Assembly (NCBI RefSeq): GCF_032854445.1
Contig: NC_088307.1
Span: 13,156,017-13,220,016, forward strand
Length of the DNA: 64,000 nucleotides
Reading direction: 5' to 3'
Source: Liolophura sinensis
Taxonomy: Eukaryota; Mollusca; Polyplacophora; Chitonida; Chitonidae
This document shows positions 34,701 through 49,700 of the stretch, in pieces; the stretch's first letter is position 1; each line of letters begins with the position of its first letter. Under the pieces are notes generated by a model that saw only the letters and a program-made list of their open reading frames with translations, ran no database searches and was not told the origin of the DNA. The translations under genes were made by a program, and so were the position numbers.

Positions 34701-34776
34701 AAGAGTAAACATATTTAGATGTTCCACATCACAGCCATACTTCACAGATATACCAACAGTTTAGATTTTGGACACC

Positions 34777-37700
34777 TCATGCTTGCTGCACACACCGGAA
34801 CAGTGATCTCACCATGTCAACCAGTTGTTTCAAGCCAAAGGTGAGCAGAGGCCTGTAATAAACGAAGTTGAACATGGTTAAACAATCTTGTCATGACCAA
34901 AACTTGTCAAGAGAACATTCTCTAGTGACATGCTGTAAGTATTAAATGTCTTTTTGAAAAATGCAAAATCACCTTAAAAGCCAAAAAAATACTCCTGGTA
35001 TTTGAGTGGGAAACAGAAGATGAGACAGGGATAATATTGTCAGCGTTCGTGAGAGAACCGTTTCCGGAATTCAAATGTTACTCACTGAATATTTCTCTCG
35101 AGACAAATTTGTATGAAATAACATGAAGGACGCTATACAGTCAAATGTCCATGGACATGTACACTTATATAAATGGATTTATTTTTTTTTCAACTCCGTA
35201 AAGTGCACTGGAAACATTGAACCTCTATGGTGGACTTTTCTGACTACATTGGTACATGAGATGTAACATCAGGTTTTTGCCACATAACACACTTAAGACT
35301 GCAGGATTTGAAATGTATATACGTGTAGATAAACAAGTTCATTCGCTGAATGGACCTTCGAGAGAACTATTTCAAGCAAAACATCTATGCATGTAACGTC
35401 ACCGACATCCTCTGGGTCTCTACAGACCACCGCAGAGTTTGATGTATTAAAACCTTTTTACTCAATTGGAAAAATTCTAAATAAATGAATGAAAATATTT
35501 TTCTAGACAGTTTTTCATTGTTTTTTATATAATATATACTTCACTTTAGTGGGTTTTTTTTTTTTTGGCCTTTAACATTTACCTTAACATTGCTTTCATT
35601 GTCATTGAATTCTGATGCTCACAGCACAACAGAAAATGCAAAGTACATGTAGTACAGACTGGCTAAAATGCTATGTAGCTACGTTTTGTAATTAGCTCAC
35701 CTGTTATCCTTCTTGGAGAAGAACCTCGCCAGTTTATCAGCATCCACCAGGTTTTTCTCCTGAAAATCACAGGCAAAGTATTCATTTTTGTATGCCTCAC
35801 TAACAGTAAGAGCCTTATTTGAAACGAATAACAATGATTCAGGAGGGGCGCAATGATTCAGGAGGGGCACAATGATTCATGAGGGTCACAATGGTTCAGG
35901 AGAGTCACAATGATTCAGGAGGGTCACAATAATTCAGGAGGAGGGCAATGATTCAGGAGGGGCACAATGATTCAGGAGAGTCACAATGATTCAGGAGAGT
36001 CACAATGATTCAGGAGGGGCACAATGATTCAGGAGGGGGGCAATGATTCAGGAGGGGCACAATGATTCAGGAGGGGCACAATAATTCAGGAGGGGCACAA
36101 TGATTCTGGAGGGGCACAATGATTCTGGAGGGGCACAATAATTCAGGAGGGGCACAATGATTCAGGGGCACAATGATTCAGGAGGGGCCCAATGAATCAG
36201 GAGGGGCACAATGATTCTGGAGGGGCACAATGATTCTGGAGGGGCACAATAATTCAGGAGGGGCACAATGATTCAGGGGTGGGGCACAATGATTCAGGAG
36301 GGGCACAATGATTCAGGAGGGGCACAATGATTCAGGAGGGGGCGCAATGATTCAGGAGAGGCACAATGATTCAGGAGGGTCACAATGATTCAGGAGGGGG
36401 CGCAATGATTCAGGAGAGGCACAATGATTCAGGAGGGGCACAATGATTCAGGAGGGTCACAATGATTCAGGAGGGGGCAATGATTCAGGAGAGGCACAAT
36501 GATTCAGGAGAGGCACAATGATTCAGGAGGGGCGCAATGATTCAAGAGGGGGCGCAATGATTCAGGAGGGGCGCAATGATTCAGGAGGGGTCCAATGATT
36601 CAGGAGGGGCGCAATGAATCAGGAGGGGCGCAATGATTCAGGAGCCTCTCACAGGCGCCGTGATTCAGGAGTCTCTCACCGATGACGCTGCTCTCACTTG
36701 AAAAAGTCCAGCTCATGATGCCTTCCTTTTCTGCCTAATATATAGAAAAGTGTGGCAGAAATTTTTTTTATGAGTGAAATATTCTATATGGCATAAAACA
36801 ACAATGAAATAAAAAAATTTAACATGATCTGTTCTCCGGCCAAACGTGGGAAAGCAGTGATGTGGACTGAGCATGCAGTGTCATATGTCATTTGAGAGAT
36901 TTGATATATATGTTCAGAAAGGTGCTGTACACTCACGTCGTTGTTGTTGGTTGGATCTGGAGGGATGATTGCATCTAGAGAGGAGCAGAGAGCAGCGAAA
37001 TGGGCATTCATCTGCGGAATGAGTCTTCGTTTGACATTCAGAGCACTGAAACCAAACCACATGGAGCTGAAATTTAGTTACCAGAAATGGTAATAAATTG
37101 CATAAATAGCATTGCAGAACATAAATGTACATGTAGACATGCCGATCAGGGAGGTGGGTACAGTACAAACTTTCAGAACTTTATCCAGAAGTCATATTCA
37201 GCCGTGTAGGTTTGTTTTGTAAGAGAATACATTTATCATACATGTAGATGTAAGCCAAACATACCTTCATTTCTCAACATTTTCGCATATGAAAGGGCAA
37301 CTTTCAGTGCAATTTATGCATGTTTTTAATTCATTTTGAAGAAAAAAAATACATTAGTTGGATTAGCCAATATAGAGTATATAATAGAGTATAATTTTAT
37401 TAGTCTACACAGAATAATGTCCTCAGAATTTGTGTGAATAAACACATTACAAAACATGCAAAAAAGGTTGAAAATTTTAGCAACATTTAGTATTTGCCAG
37501 TTATAAAAACATGACTGCTTGACTTGGATGGTGTTTTATGCCCAACTCAAATCATGACTGCAGGCATGAGGATCTCACCGGAACGATCAGAGGTTAAAAA
37601 CTTACGACGCCTAAAGTAAATTCCCCATAATACAAAAGGCTTGGCTACTCCCTCAATACTGCTTAGAAAACATTAAACAGAGATAACTGTCCGAAGACGA

Positions 37701-40700
37701 ATTGTGCCTAAGGTCCGGTGTCATCTGACTCTTGTACTTTGTTGCCACCAGTGTTCTCATGAAAAATGGTCTTCTTTAATCTCTCTGTGTGTACAGCGAG
37801 CCCACAATGCTATCTGCCATGACGGACAGGAAGGGGCATGGCTGATGAATTACATGGAGAACAGGTAGAAAATCATGGTCCTTGACCAACGCAGTTGTGA
37901 TTCATATGAAATTCAGATTTTGAGATTTGTTTGATATGCAAGGTTGTTGTGGAAGTTGTATTTAACACATGCTGCATTGTACTCTTCGGGTTGGGGAGGT
38001 AACTCAAACTGACAAAGTTGAGAGTACCCAGTTCTGTCCCTTCTTTTTTTCCAAAGTTTGCAGTCAGATACCTGAATCCTTTGGTGACAGTTTATACATT
38101 TTAAGCAAAAAGGCTGAGCGATTGGTATTTTTACTTTACAAAGTAAATGAAAATTAGATCTGTAAGAAATGCCAAACACCAAAATTTATTTGATGAAATG
38201 CCAATAATACTAAAATTATTATAGGTAAATCGGTTCCCATAGCAGAAAATTGGTGGGAACCCAAAAAAATGTTTCCCACTGTATTCCTTCTCTTTTTTTT
38301 ATTTAGACAGCAACAAGTGCATTTCATTAACATTAATATCAAATATTCCTCAAAACAAAATTTGTTGTTATCCCATGATTACATGTCCCGTTCTAATGGA
38401 CATAGTATTATTACCTAGTGAAGTTTTTGCGGAGATCTGAGAGAACTGGCAGATGTTCATACACTGAGGCGTACACCTCATCCATCGCACCTCGCTGCAT
38501 CATTTGCTGCACCTCATTGCTGTAAAAAAAAAAAAAGAAAAAAAAGCACTGACACAAACAAACATGACAAAACAGATTAAATTGTGTCATCTGGTGAACC
38601 ACCTCTTTCAACCGAGTGTAAGAAAGTGCTGGAAGCAACCATTATGGGTTCATGTTTTATTGTCAGCAGGCTACAGCTCATTACTTTGCACTGAAACCCA
38701 GGAATTCATTTCTCGCCATGACTCCCATAAACCAAAACCTTGGTGACTGCGCCACTCTGGCACCCTAACCACTCGGCCACAGGGGCCCTCAGAACAATGC
38801 GTGCTTTCAGTAACGCAGTCACTATGCAGTACTGTACTTTTACCGTACCAGATTACATCGAGCGGGTGCGAAGTACCACAAGGTGAAAAGCTGTTAGTGC
38901 TGGGCAGTACAAACAGAACAATAGCATGCTGCAAAGTTCTGCTGTGTAACGATTTCTCATACATAGCTTTCTGCTGTCTACATGTACCCAACATTTGACA
39001 AATTCAATTACGAAATGTCTTCTATTTTGAGATCTATTTTTTCCACTATTGTCTGATGTCCAAAATTTTCCCCCATACTCTAATTCTCCAACCTTCCCAC
39101 ATGTTTACAAGGTGTTCATTCAAGCATATTCTGAGGGCATTATTCTGTGTAGACTGTCAAAATTATAATTTTGTGTAGCCCTAAAATTGGCCAGCTCAAC
39201 CAATGTAGTTTTGTCTTGAAAATCAAATTTAAAAAAAAAAAGAACGAAAGTTGCTGATTCATATGTGAAAAAGTTGAGAAAATAGGGTACCTCTTTTCAG
39301 ATGTACATGAATATGTGGAGAAAATTTTGTGTCTAGCAAGATCGTAACTACCCTACGTACATACCAGTAATTATCAATGGCTTCCCAAGACTTCTGGAAT
39401 TTCTCCTTGACTAAGTTAGCATCAGCCTCATGCTGGTACAGTGTGTGAGTGGAGGTACTGGAGCTGAGGTCCTCTGTGTCCAGACTGACCATAGAGCCTT
39501 CCAGTGATGGACTGTGGTGTTGTACCTGAGGGAAAGACATAGAACAGTGTGAGGGTGGAGGTATTAGAGCTGAGGTCCTCTGTGTCCCAATTGACCATAG
39601 AGCCCTCCAGTGATGGACTGAGGTGTTGTACCTGAGAGACAGACATAGAACAGTGTGAGGGTGGAGGTACTAGAGCTAAGGTCCTCTGTGTCCCAATTGA
39701 CCATAGAGCCCTCCAGTGATGGACTGTGGTGTTGTACCTGAGGGACACACAGATATACAACAGTGTGAGGGTGGAGCTACTGGAGCTGAGGTCCTCTGTG
39801 TCCAGACTGACCAGAGCCCTCCAGTGATGGACTGAGGTGTTGTACCTGAAGGACAAACAGATATACAACAGTGTGAGGGTGGAGGTATTAGAGCTGAGGT
39901 CCTCTGTGTCCAGACTGACCATAGAGCCCTCCAGTGATGGACTGTGGTGTTGTACCTGAGGGAAAGACAGATATACAACAGTGTGAGGGTGGAGGTACTA
40001 GAGCTGAGGTCCTCTGTGTCCCAATTGACCATAGAGCCCTCCAGTGATGGACTGAGGTGTTGTACCTGAGGGAAAGACAGATATACAACAGTGTGAGGGT
40101 GGAGGTACTGGAGCTGAGGTCCTCTTTGTCCAGACTGACCATAGTCCTCTAGTGATGGACTGAGGTGTTGTACCTGAAGGACAAACAGATATACAACAGT
40201 GTGAGGGTGGAGGTACTAAAGCTGAGGTCCTCTGTGTCCCAATTGACCATAGAGCCCTCCAGTGATGGACTGAGGTGTTGTACCTGAGGGAAAGACAGAT
40301 ATACAACAGTGTGAGGGTGGAGGTATTAGAGCTGAGGTCCTCTGTGTCCAGACTGACCATAGAGCCCTCCAGTGATGGACTGAGGTGTTGTACCTGAGGG
40401 AAAGACAGATATACAACAGTGTGAGGGTGGAGGTACTAGAGCTGAGGTCCTCTGTGTCCCAATTGACCATAGAGCCCTCCAGTGATGGACTGAGGTGTTG
40501 TACCTGAGGGAAAGACAGATATACAACAGTGTGAGAGTGGAGGTACTGGAGCTGAGGTCCTCTTTGTCCAGACTGACCATAGAGCCCTCCAGTGATAGAC
40601 TGAGGTGTTGTACCTGAGGGACAGACAGATATACAACAGTGTGAGGGTGGAGGTACTAGAGCTGAGGCCCTCTGTGTCCAGACTGACCATAGAGCCCTCT

Positions 40701-43700
40701 AGTGATGGACTGAGGTGTTGTACCTGAGGGACAGACAGATATACAACAGTGTGAGGGTGGAGGTATTAGAGCTGAGGTCCTCTGTGTCCAGACTGACCAT
40801 AGAGCCCTCCAGTGATGGACTGAGGTGTTGTACCTGAGGGAAAGACAGATATACAACAGTGTGAGAGTGGAGGTACTGGAGCTGAGGCCCTCTGTGTCCA
40901 GACTGACCATAGAGCCCTCCAGCGATGGACTGAGGTGTTGAACCTGAGGGACAGACAGATATACAACAGTGTGAGGGTGGAGGTACTAGAGCTGAGGTCC
41001 TCTGTGTCCAGACTGACCATAGAGCCCTCCAGTGATGGACTGAGGTGTTGAACCTGAGGGAAAGACAGATATACAACAGTGTGAGAGTGGAGGTACTGGA
41101 GCTGAGGCCCTCTGTGTCCAGACTGACCATAGAGCCCTCCAGCGATGGACTGAGGTGTTGTACCTGAGGGACAGACAGATATACAACAGTGTGAGGGTGG
41201 AGGTACTAGAGCTGAGGTCCTCTGTGTCCAGACTGACCATAGAGCCCTCCAGTGATGGACTGAGGTGTTGTACCTGAGGGACAGACAGATATACAACAGT
41301 GTGAGAGTGGAGGTACTAGAGCTGAGGCCCTCTGTGTCCAGACTGACCATAGAGCCCTCCAGTGATGGACTGAGGTGTTGTACCTGAGGGACAGACAGAT
41401 ATACAACAGTGTGAGGGTGGAGGTACTAGAGCTGAGGTCCTCTGTGTCCAGACTGACCATAGAGCCCTCCAGTGATGGACTGAGGTGTCGTACCTGAGGG
41501 AAAGACAGATATACAACAGTGTGAGAGTGGAGGTACTGGAGCTGAGGTCATTTGTGTCCAAAATGACCATAGAGCCCTCAAGTGATGGACTGAGGTGTTG
41601 AACCTGAGGGACACACAGACAGACACAGAACAGTGCGAGGGTGGAGGTACCAGAACTATGCTTCTCTGCAGTATAGAAAGGCTATAATATACATAACTCA
41701 GGTTTGGTAGCAAAGATACCATAAAGCTCACCTGTGGGAGACACATGCAAAATTCCAACATAGATACAGTACTGAAGTCATACATTTTGTAATTTACATT
41801 AATTAATACGCACACATAGCGTAAACATCCCTCTCCTATGACAGTGCTTTACATGTATGCAAATCCTTAGTACAATATCCGCAATACTTTTCTGAGATAC
41901 CACCCCTAACATTTACTCTCCTTGTTACTGGGTGTTACACACATTACGGATGTGAACTCAGCTACTTCTATACTTTGTACAGGAAAAGCTAGTAAAAGAA
42001 GGTACTTTTTGTATACTTTTTTACTTCTTTATACTTTTTTTTGTATACTTTTTTTACTTTTTGTATACTTTTTTTACTTTTTGTATACTTTTTTTTTTAC
42101 TAGCGAACAATAAGCTCACTGCAGCAGTACGAAAAACTAAAGTAACTCATCCACTTCCTACCTGTGTTGTGATTGTGGGCACCTTGCCCAGGTACACCTG
42201 TAAATCGGGGACATCCTCAATCTCTTTAAAGCCCTCTAATACTTTGTTGCCAAGATCCTTTAACTTGGAGAAAATTGCCCGAGGTTCCTTAGTTAAGTCA
42301 GAATACCTTGAAACAAAGAGGCAGTAACGTGTATCATATATGCACAGGTACACCAGTCACTTCCAATAGCCTGACTAATTTCATATTAAAACCATGCACA
42401 AGGTCAACAGGGATGAAAGCATGCTGCCTCTATCTTTTTCACCTGCTCACTCTTAGCAGGCTTCTAGCATTCCACTACCATTCTCCTGACCTTCATATTT
42501 TTAAAGTTGGATCAACAATTTTTGTCTTGTTATCTTGGCAGCATTGCCAAACATGCGCTAATACTGTGATTTGTAGTTCTGACTTCTCAAATTCCACTAG
42601 TCAAATGAAAAAAGGATAAGCACCATTGTATATGATATTTGTGGCCTATGGAAACAAAACATTTCCTATTCTTAGTCAAGCAGTTGAACTGAACATTTTA
42701 ACATGGAAATGAAACTGCACTTATGCCATTTATTGACCTTGATGTAAAGTAAAGCAAATAAATATATCTCGTACAGACACTATATAATCCATTTTCAAGA
42801 ATGTTGAGGGGGTAATAAAACTCAGAATGATCCCTGAACATAATCAGTGTCTTAGAAACACCCTATTCTGATAAAATTAACATGGGGGATATAGGGAAAA
42901 TAAGGGGGGATATAGGGAAAATAAGGGGGGATATAGGGAAAATAAGAGAAATCTTGGAAGTGAGAAAACCTGATTTTAAATTCTGAATAATTTATTTATT
43001 TGATCGCTGTGTTAAACCACCCTCAAGAATATTTCACCGCTGCGAATATTTTCACTGCAGGTTGCTCCCCAACCTTTTCAAGTACGACCCAAATTCTGGC
43101 TAAATATATGTTGCTGATGTACTAAAAAGAAAAGACAAACATACACGCAAGCCACAGCAGTAATGTTGATCACATCACTCACAATGTTCGATTGAACTAA
43201 ATCTTTCAGAAGCCCTTGATCAATAAGGTCAGAGGTTCAAATCCCAATCTCGCCAGTTTGGATCAGGGGCCACTTTCCCAGAACTGCGTCAGTCAGATTT
43301 CCCCTTTTTAAGTTACAAAAAAGTGATTGACGTAGCTTTTTAAAGGTGGCCCCATGAGGATTTGTTTCTGTGTTTTGATTGAGATTCAACATTGCCCCCC
43401 CACCCCTCCCCACCCTTCCACCCACACTCACACCTAACATGTCTAACATGACAGTAAACAGATATCCAATAATAATGAAATACTTTACTTACTGTTTTTT
43501 CACACTTAGTTCGCCCACAACACACAATGCATCATCCAAGAGACAGCAAGCTTGTCTGATGTTGGTACCATAGCCTGAAACAAAACAATACTGTGTACTT
43601 CGCAGTGCTCATTTCTTCACATCAAAAAAAAAAAAAAAAATAACACATCTTCTTACAACATGAGCACTATTTGCAATATCAACATTGCAGGTCTGTTAAG

Positions 43701-46700
43701 TCTTCTGAGTTCATGCAGGTTTGGACAAGGTAAATTTGGAGCACTCTACAGCCAACGCAGCTAAAAGGTTTTGATTTTTATGGCAGTTAATAAATTGAAA
43801 ATACAGTAACGGCCCTGTCAGCTACCATAAAATCACGAATTTTCCAGACTTCTGAAAAGCTGATTTGGTTTATTTTAGTTCGAATCACTTGCATATATCT
43901 CTGGAAATACTCATTCCCTTTTCAGAGTAAAGACATAACCAGAGCCCAAGGGATGTGAAATGGGTCTATTGCTCTTCCTCTGTTTTTATTTCTTTTGTAA
44001 TTAATGAACAATTCATTGGTCTTCTCCACCAACAAAGGGCCTATCGGTTATTCTGTCTGTAATGAAGGACCCCACCTCATTATGACAATTACTTTAAAGA
44101 GAATGCATTACATCAGAAAGTCATATTATGATATAGGGCCTACTGTCAGACTGTACACCTTTTCCCAAAATTTGTTTACCAAAGTCGTTACCATTTCTAT
44201 TTGTTCAGTTAGAGTGAGCATGAAAATCTTCATTATTTGTACCACTGCCGTATGTGGCCACCTATCATAATACAATACATGTTTTGGTCCTTACACTGTA
44301 CAGTTGTATCTCAACAGCACAAATATGACAAGGACGCATTAAATACTTGTACAATCTGTCAACCTTTTGTTCAATCTTTTCAAGATTATACCCAGATGTT
44401 CATCACATATAGCAAACGTAATTAACAGCTCATTCCACAATTTAACAGATAACTTCTTTAACAGACCATGAAAAACTTTCTATAATAAATTTGTTGGAAT
44501 TCACGCAATAAGGAAGATCAACTATTGGGCAGTAACTCAAGGGGTCAAGCAGTGCTGACGATAAATTTCAGAGGATAAAGACAAAAGATAAATTTGCCTA
44601 CGTTTCCACGACAGGGAGTACTGGGTAAGACTACCACAGTACACATTTTTTTGAAAATGGTCAACACTTCATTATTTTGGGTCCCCATTTTGGGTAGCTA
44701 CAGACCTGTAGAGAGATTCTGGTAGTTACACACATGTATAGGCCTACATAGACCTGCCTGTACAGAGATTCTAGTAGTTACACAGATGTATAGGCCTACA
44801 TAGACCTGCCTGTACAGAGATTCTAGTAGTTACACACATGTATAGGCCTACATAGACCTACCTGTACAGAGATTCTGGTAGTTACACACATGTATAGGCC
44901 TACATAGACCTACCTGTAAAGAGATTCTGGTAGTTACACACATGTATAGGCCTACATAGACCTACCTGTACAGAGATTCGGGTAGTTACAAACATGTATA
45001 GGCCTACATAGACCTACCTGTACAGAGATTCTGGTAGTTACACACATGTATAGGCCTACATAGACCTACCTGTACAGGGATTCTGGTGGTTACACACATG
45101 TATAGGCCTACATAGACCTACCTGTACAGAGATTCTAGTAGTTACACACATGCATAGGCCTACATAGACCTACCTGTACAGAGATTCTGGTAGTTACAGA
45201 CACGTATAGGCCTACATACACCTACCTGTACAGAGACTCTGGTAGTTACACACATGTGTAGGCCTACATAGACCTACCTGTACAGAGATTCTGGTAGTTA
45301 CACACATGTATAGGCCTACACAGACCTACCTGTACAGAGATTCTGGTAGTTACACACATGTATAGGCCTACACAGACCTACCTGTACAGAGATTCTGGTA
45401 GTTACACACATGTATAGGCCTACATAGACCTACCTGTACAGAGATTCTGGTAGTTACACACATGCATAGGCCTACATAGACCTACCTGTACAGAGATTCT
45501 GGTAGTTACAGACACGTATAGGCCTACATACACCTACCTGTACAGAGACTCTGGTAGTTACACACATGTGTAGGCCTACATAGACCTACCTGTACAGAGA
45601 TTCTGGTAGTTACAAACATGTATAGGCCTACATAGACCTAACTGTACAGAGATTCGGGTAGTTACATATAGGACTACAACTACATCCACATGTCCGTTGC
45701 CCAAGGTTATGTCTTTGTCATAACATTCTAGCATTAATTAATTATTTCAGCTCTTCCTCACCAGGAATGAATATGAATGACACTCATAGGCCTACATTTT
45801 TTTATTACACCTCAACCTGTAAGCCTACTGGGTTTATTCCAATAACTCATTCACTGACAAGTACACCTTGTCATTTTGTTTGGATAGCAGGGGTTGCTGT
45901 ATTATTTCATTCTACGGTAACTTACCAAATGCGACTGGTAAGTTTTTTTTTCTGTCAAAACATTTCTATATACACCAACAACTGCCATTTTGGGATCAAA
46001 TCATGATACACTTGTTCTGCTAAATTCAAATGTACATAACTTATAAATCTCGACAAAACAATGAAGAACACATCAAGATATCAAACTAATATCTGACCAT
46101 AACACATGGTCTATTTCGTTAAGCGCAATGACAAGGCATACGTGGGTGAAACTCCTTCTGGCAATTTCTTCACGTTCTTTCATGCCTCTATAATGGGCCT
46201 CTGGCGATTCTCACCAATAGACTCATAAGATGTTTGATTTCCAGTGCCACAAGACGAACTCTAAACCTTTAGGCCACTGATGCATTCATAATGAAATATC
46301 TGTTGCAACTCACCTGTGCTCTGTTTGAAATGCTTCAACAATGAGATCACAGAAGTCTGCAATTTTCTGTCAAAGAATTGACCAAATACTGCTATCCAAT
46401 GTCTGAAATAAAAAGCATAAAAACTCCACTACTTCATTTGAAGTCTACAACACGTGGTAATAATTTTGCTGCACTCAAGACAACTTTGTTTTATACAGAA
46501 AGGCTGCCAGGTGCATGGGGGAAGAAAACATAACTGTGAAAAAAAGCTGTGAAACCATTAGGAAACACAAGGGGGTAACTAACATGATTAGAGGTGGTCA
46601 GATGCATATTTCTGTGACCATTTCACATCACATTTACATAATCTTAAATAATACTACAAATACCGCCTACAGCAAACATATATAAACTTTTCTTTGAATA

Positions 46701-49700
46701 TCATATATGTGTTATGTTAAGTCATATATTAAAGGAGAAGAAAATTTTGAAAATGGCACTACAGGCTGAAAAGAGCACATGTTTATCTATCTGAAGGTGC
46801 CTGCTGCATAATTTTGCGATCTTTCCTCGTCATACACGTAAAGCCTGAAAATGGCAGGTCAGGTACAATTTCTACTGAAAATTTACAAACTACTCTTCGG
46901 TGGTTTCCAACAGAAATTCTCCTCCCAACACAGAAGACTTCAGGACTAGTTCTTAGGCAAAATCCCTTAGCGGATTTTGGCGCTGAATTTATAAATCATC
47001 AACTTGAGGTACATATTAGAATTTTTTTATGGCATGCACATTCGAGGAAATGGATACTCTTTCAATGGTACATGTATTTGTTTGATATTTAAATTTTCTT
47101 CTCCTTTAATGCATGCTTCTATTTTTGCTTGGTTCAACCAGCCATATGAAGGTCATGTACTCAAAGTAGCAGGATGCATTTTTTTCATTGATTATTCCAT
47201 TGTAAATTAGTTTGGCAACAAGCCAAATAGTAAATAAAATACCTCACAGTATTAAAAGCACATCCTCAATTAAAGCCCTCATCTATATGTCTTCATATTT
47301 CCAAGGACCCCCTGAACTAACAGTTCCATCGTCTGATGGGTAAACCTAAGCAGAAATCTCCTGAAAACAAATTAAAATAAAATAAAAATCTTACTTTTCA
47401 TAGCATTCTAAAACATCTCGCAGAGACCATGGTGGTTTTCTCAAGACAACACCCAACCTGAAACACAGACACAACACAACTTCATTAGACATTTTCAAGC
47501 GACAAACTCTAACAGAATTAAGAACAATGTCAGTGAAGCATTTTTATAAGAGGTTTTAATATAACATTGTACCCAACATTTGTTCATTTGCATGATGCCA
47601 GGTTTATGGCATGCATGGTTCGAAGAAATCAAAGAGGAAGATTGTTGGGGCCACTTTCACAAAACCTTGTGAGTCATACTTTTCATAGAAGACGCTGTCT
47701 TCATTATAGTGCCACAAGGTGAAGCTATTTACCAGAAGAAAAAAAAATAATTTTGTGAAAGTGGGTCCAGATTTATTAATTTATTTACTGATTTTATATG
47801 AACAATTGAACAGAATTTTAATAAAGGTCCTTCATGTAGCAATACATAAAAATTCCTTGAATTATACAGTATTTCTAACATTTATCTGTGATATATGGAG
47901 CATGTCTGGTTTCTTCAGTTCACTGTCATCTGTTATGTGTTTAGTTTTTAAGTGCTTTGATCAAGTGTGTTTTCTTAAAGTCTTTCCACTTGATCATAAA
48001 AATTTCAACCAAAATAAGATATGCCAGGTACCTGACAAACCTCCCGTCCTAAACCAGAGACCTTCCTAGAGTTGGTTTCATTAGGCTGCATGAACTATAC
48101 TCAACAAAAACATGGACGCACGAAACAATTTTATATTTTTTTTCTCTCAGTGTTAAATAACATGTTAACTTAACAATTAGGGTAAGGATTCATTATCAAT
48201 TGTGGCTTCAATTTCCACCAGATTTTCACATTTTAGGGCAATAATCCAGGAGGTATTAACAGGCAGCGTGAAAAAGGAGTGATCCGTTATAACAGTTGAC
48301 AGCACTCGGCACTGAGTTTGTCCACCGTTAGCCACGCCACCTGATATTTTACTTTGTTTTCCAGAGCGGTGGTTACACAAGGCCACAAAGCACTCGCTCT
48401 GATAAAAATTTTCAATAACAACGATAAAACAGTTAAGATAATTTAGTATGGATACAAATAGATAGAGACTTAATATCTGCCGCGGATGACGCAGTGGTTC
48501 CGGAAGTACAACGTAGGTCAAAGGTCAAACGAGACTTGGGAGCCTTGATGTGTCAGCTACATGTCACCACAGAGACACATGCATGCACCAACACAGAAGA
48601 TCGACTTAACAATGTCAAGTTACGCTGTGATCTCGCTATACATGGGCTTATTATTAATGCATTTATTTATTTATCTGAGTTTCACTTTACGCCGTACTCA
48701 AGAATATTTCACTTAAATACGATGACGCCCAGCAATATGGTAGAAGTAAACTGGACAGAGCCCGGGGAAGACCCAAGACCATTCACAGGCTGCATCACGA
48801 AGAGTGTGAATTGTGACTACCATCCACTCCATTTTCAAGCTGCCATAGCTCCTGGATTATTGCCCTATAATGTGAAAATCTGGTGGAAACTGAAGCCACA
48901 ATTGATAATAAAAACTTACCCTGATCACTGAGTTAGCACATTATTTAATGCTGAAATAAACAACATAAAATTGCTTCATGTGTTTATATTTTTGTCGCGT
49001 ACATATTCATAACATTCTCTTCAATTCTTGCATGACCGTATGTGTACGTGATGTAACAGTCACAGATAAATATTTCATGAATGTTGGTCACCACAAAATT
49101 CTTGGAAGCTTTTAATGATTGAGCAAGAGATTACAAAATGAGAGAAAAAAAAAATTACTATTACTACTATCAGGGCTTGCAAAGTCTGAAATAATCTTGG
49201 CAGCCTACAATGGAAATCTGGTAACCCAGATTTTTTTCAGATAGCCCAACAAGATTTGCAGTAACTGTCTAATTCACTCAGACATTTTCTGCCTTCCAAA
49301 CTGATTAATGTAATTTTTCATTCATAACGGTTACTACTACTAGTCAAGAAAATGTTGGTTTTATGATTCAGATATTGCTGGGAGATATTAAATGCGGACC
49401 ACAGACAAGCAAAATAGTAAAAATAAGATGAGTATGGTATAATAAGATGGTTGCTTCAGTAGAATTCTTGCCTTTCTTTTTCTCCCCAAACGGATAAACT
49501 TCTCAATTCTGCTCTGAATGGAAAATTCATTTCATTTCACAACATTACGTGACACAGCTACATCTTATCACCTGGCAGACAGACCAAGCATGCATTATGT
49601 GGTGACAACTACACACAGCGCCATCTATGATGTCACTGTCACACACTTAGACTAGCTGTGTTCTGACCTCGTCTTGTTTTTAAACATATTAAATACCCGC

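Larger units (their letters stand above)
29335..34776. other. Convergent intergenic region and SWT1 3' UTR
   Basis: Between the acylphosphatase stop and the SWT1 stop. It holds a SINE-B, SINE-A fragments, short tandem repeats and AT-rich unique sequence. The SWT1 3' UTR must start at 34776 and run leftward; the first AATAAA downstream on the minus strand is near 33737, inside a SINE-A tail, which would give a 3' UTR of about 1 kb. Confidence 0.5.

Noticed and set aside
35840-36640. Regular short repeats that could suggest a CRISPR array
   Set aside because: Units are head-to-tail without unique spacers, no cas genes, and the context is a eukaryotic intron.
39428-41815. A series of overlapping 84-194 aa minus-strand frames
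   Set aside because: They arise from the 110-bp exon/intron array; only the portion in 39365-39525 is the real SWT1 exon.
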